Below, one piece after another: positions 6,867 to 8,372 of a stretch of DNA of 8,372 nucleotides. The stretch's first letter is position 1. Each line of letters starts with the position of its first letter. Where the stretch lies: positions 1 through 8,372 of the forward strand of contig JAIFNK010000214.1 of assembly GCA_020047775.1 (NCBI GenBank), written 5' to 3'. The notes beneath the pieces were generated by a model. That model did no database searches and was not told the origin of the DNA. It saw only the letters and a list, made by a program, of their open reading frames with translations. The position numbers and the translations under genes are program-made. Origin of the DNA: Akkermansia sp. (lineage in GTDB: Bacteria; Verrucomicrobiota; Verrucomicrobiia; Verrucomicrobiales; Akkermansiaceae).

Positions 6867-6871
6867 GCGTC

Positions 6872-8372
6872 TCATGCGACCGCCTTTCTCGTGGTGAAGT
6901 TCCAGGAAACCAGCAGCGCGGCGATCAACAACAACATCCACACGCGCCAGAGTGGATCCGGGTTGGTGTGGCGCTCGATGGTGGATTGGTTGGCGATGGG
7001 AGTGGGATCGGACTTTCCGCAGGCGGAAAAATCGGCCTCGCGGGTGTCGGCGAAGAAGACGGCGGCGTCGAGCAGGGTGGTCTCGTTCTGACTGATGGTT
7101 AGATAACAGGGGGTGGCCGGGGCTTGGGTGGTGGAAGCGGGCGGCGGCAGCGGCTTGCCGGTGAGGTCGGCCGCGGCGATTTGAAGCGGGAGTCCGGGGT
7201 TGGCGGTGATCTTGATGGGTTGACCGGTTTCCAAATTGATGGAGGTGGGGGCGACTTTCGCCTCGCGGATGGACTCGGCGAAGCGGTGGAGCAGGACGAT
7301 GAACGCGGGTTGATTGGAGGCGTTGGAAAGGCGCAGGTCGAAGTTGAAACAAAGCTGGCGAGACGGTGGTGATTTTTCGATGGCGGGCTTTTCCCGCAGG
7401 AAAATGAGCGGGCGCTTGTCCTGCCAGAGCAGCACGGTGTCGGTGGAAAGCCGGTCGAGCTCGATGGTCTCGCGGACGAGCAGCGACTGCCAGTTCAGGC
7501 TGTCGAGCAGCGGGTGGGGCTCGGCGAGGATGCCGCCCTTGAGGTAGGTTCCGGTGCGGGTGCTGTCCTCGACGAAGATGATGGAATTCCCCGGCGGCAG
7601 CACCGGATCGAGCGGATCGTAGGAAGTGATGGATAGATCTGCGGTGGCGGCGTCGTTGGTGGGGACGGTGGCGTCGAGGGAGCGCAGCAGCTTGGTGGTG
7701 AGATCCGCGAAGGCCGGCGAGGTGGCGGTGAAGAGCGAAAGGGACTTCGGCTTGGGAGCCACCAGCGGAAGTGTGTCGTCGAGCGTGAACCGGTCCGGCG
7801 AGAGCACGAGACGGACGTCTTTCGCATCGATGGGGAAGGCGGCTTGCAGGGTGACGAGAGCGCCGGCTTCGAGACGCAGCGGGCGCGCTTCGGTGCCGCC
7901 GGTGGCGGTTTGCATGGACCAGATGCGGTCCACGGCGGTCTTGCCGTAATTTCTAACGAGCGCTCTCCAGACAAGTGCTCCTTCCTCGGTGGCAAACGAG
8001 ATTCCGGTGAAGCCGACGTTGTCCACCGGATCACCCACGGCGATGAGGCGGGCGTCAAATGGCAGTGAGTCCACCGGCGTGTCGGTCACATAAATGACCG
8101 TGCCCTCGCGGGAAACCAGCGAACGGGCGAGGCGGATCGCCTGGGTGGGATCGGTGAGGCCGTCGAGCGGCTGCCACTTTTCCAAGACCGTCTTGAGTTC
8201 CTCGATGGAAGACCCCGCATAAAGCCGCGGCCGGCTTGGGGCGGATTCGATGACGGTGAGCTCGATGGTCGAGGCCGGTCCCTGGAAACCCGGAAGCTCG
8301 GCGAGGAGCCGGGAGATGGCGGCCTCCTTGAAAACACCCATCGACGCCGACGAATCCAGCACGATGGCGATG
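6872..8372 (-). CDS. BatA-like VWA membrane protein, 5' end outside the window
   Basis: The frame is open to the window edge. The residues before the GTG at 8362 read IAI and continue into VLDSSASM, so that GTG is internal and the true start, with the usual N-terminal membrane segments, is missing. About 500 residues are present. The VWA domain begins with a MIDAS DSSAS and includes YVTDT about 90 residues later. A CARDB-like beta domain follows (VGDPVDNVGFTGISFATEEGALVWRALVRNYG region, about 8015-7940). Later regions are less conserved, with TREADFSACG near the end. One C-terminal membrane segment (WMLLLIAALLVSW) precedes a short basic cytoplasmic end, RKAVA. The layout matches the BatA/aerotolerance-like VWA proteins encoded with MoxR and DUF58 genes, which probably lie beyond the right edge. 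Its TGA is part of an ATGA (6875-6872), as if it once overlapped the next gene's start. It is convergent with the winged-helix gene, five bases apart. Confidence 0.88.
   Translation of the reverse strand, partial: IAIVLDSSASMGVFKEAAISRLLAELPGFQGPASTIELTVIESAPSRPRLYAGSSIEELKTVLEKWQPLDGLTDPTQAIRLARSLVSREGTVIYVTDTPVDSLPFDARLIAVGDPVDNVGFTGISFATEEGALVWRALVRNYGKTAVDRIWSMQTATGGTEARPLRLEAGALVTLQAAFPIDAKDVRLVLSPDRFTLDDTLPLVAPKPKSLSLFTATSPAFADLTTKLLRSLDATVPTNDAATADLSITSYDPLDPVLPPGNSIIFVEDSTRTGTYLKGGILAEPHPLLDSLNWQSLLVRETIELDRLSTDTVLLWQDKRPLIFLREKPAIEKSPPSRQLCFNFDLRLSNASNQPAFIVLLHRFAESIREAKVAPTSINLETGQPIKITANPGLPLQIAAADLTGKPLPPPASTTQAPATPCYLTISQNETTLLDAAVFFADTREADFSACGKSDPTPIANQSTIERHTNPDPLWRVWMLLLIAALLVSWNFTTRKAVA

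Larger units (their letters stand above)
5900..6871. other. Low-GC cassette (wHTH + nucleotidyltransferase) placed between two VWA operon genes
   Basis: Sampled 60-base lines in this stretch hold 30-35 G or C, while lines in the flanking VWA genes hold 39 (5221-5280), 41 (7741-7800) and 44 (4681-4740). The BatA-like gene and the large VWA gene normally adjoin in this family of operons. Both edges carry ATGA on the minus strand (6875-6872 and 5899-5896). No transposase, integrase, long terminal repeat or direct repeat beyond those four bases is visible, so the means of entry is unknown. The edges are inferred. Confidence 0.42.

Noticed and set aside
6453..6875. A minus-strand open frame antisense to the wHTH gene. 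It begins at the ATGA of the BatA-like stop and ends in the ATGA of the nucleotidyltransferase start, making an apparent chain of overlaps.
   Set aside because: Its translation shows no recognisable domain, while the plus-strand frame is an unmistakable winged-helix protein and the spacer looks like a promoter/operator. The overlaps are likely chance, though a mass-spectrometry hit would reopen the case.
8360..8362. GTG at 8362 as the start of the BatA-like gene.
   Set aside because: The frame continues upstream as IAI to the window edge and the VWA MIDAS strand is cut by this start, so it is an internal Val.

Overview
The window looks like a chromosomal stretch of a GC-rich Verrucomicrobiota member, with Planctomycetota as the alternative. 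This is inferred from the combination of a MauG-like di-heme peroxidase, a secreted type I sulfatase with a 'WQ-TDL-FW' type C-terminal domain, and a BatA-like/VWA-glutamine-amidotransferase-like gene pair. No rRNA, tRNA, CRISPR array or insertion sequence is visible.

Left end (1-1508, plus strand): a damaged region. One reading frame first encodes the C-terminal third of a MauG/cytochrome c peroxidase-like protein, broken by an in-frame TAA at 24-26. Without a frame change it then continues at about 384-422 into the C-terminal two thirds of a sulfatase that has lost its signal peptide and formylglycine site. This is either a deletion/recombination scar or an assembly chimera. Its stop codon lies one base from the stop of the next gene, which is convergent.

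Middle (1510-5899, minus strand): a PAS-PAS-SpoIIE-type (PP2C) phosphatase, preceded on its own strand by a large membrane-anchored protein with two von Willebrand A domains flanking a glutamine-amidotransferase-like domain.

Right (5896-8372): a second VWA/BatA-like membrane protein (minus strand, cut by the window edge) would normally sit directly upstream of the large VWA gene. Here they are separated by about 970 bases of clearly lower GC (50-58 % in sampled lines, against 65-73 % in the flanks). That insert carries a divergent pair: a small winged-helix regulator (plus strand) and a minimal nucleotidyltransferase (minus strand). The 53-bp AT-rich spacer between them holds a 40-bp dyad centred on CATATG, with TGACyTGAAT arms, which overlaps both predicted promoters. 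The nucleotidyltransferase stop overlaps the VWA start as ATGA, and an ATGA also sits at the BatA-like stop. The insert therefore looks like a cassette that entered an ATGA gene overlap and put the downstream VWA gene under its own regulator. This wHTH/nucleotidyltransferase unit, which resembles AbiE-type toxin-antitoxin logic in a divergent layout, is the best candidate here for an undescribed system.
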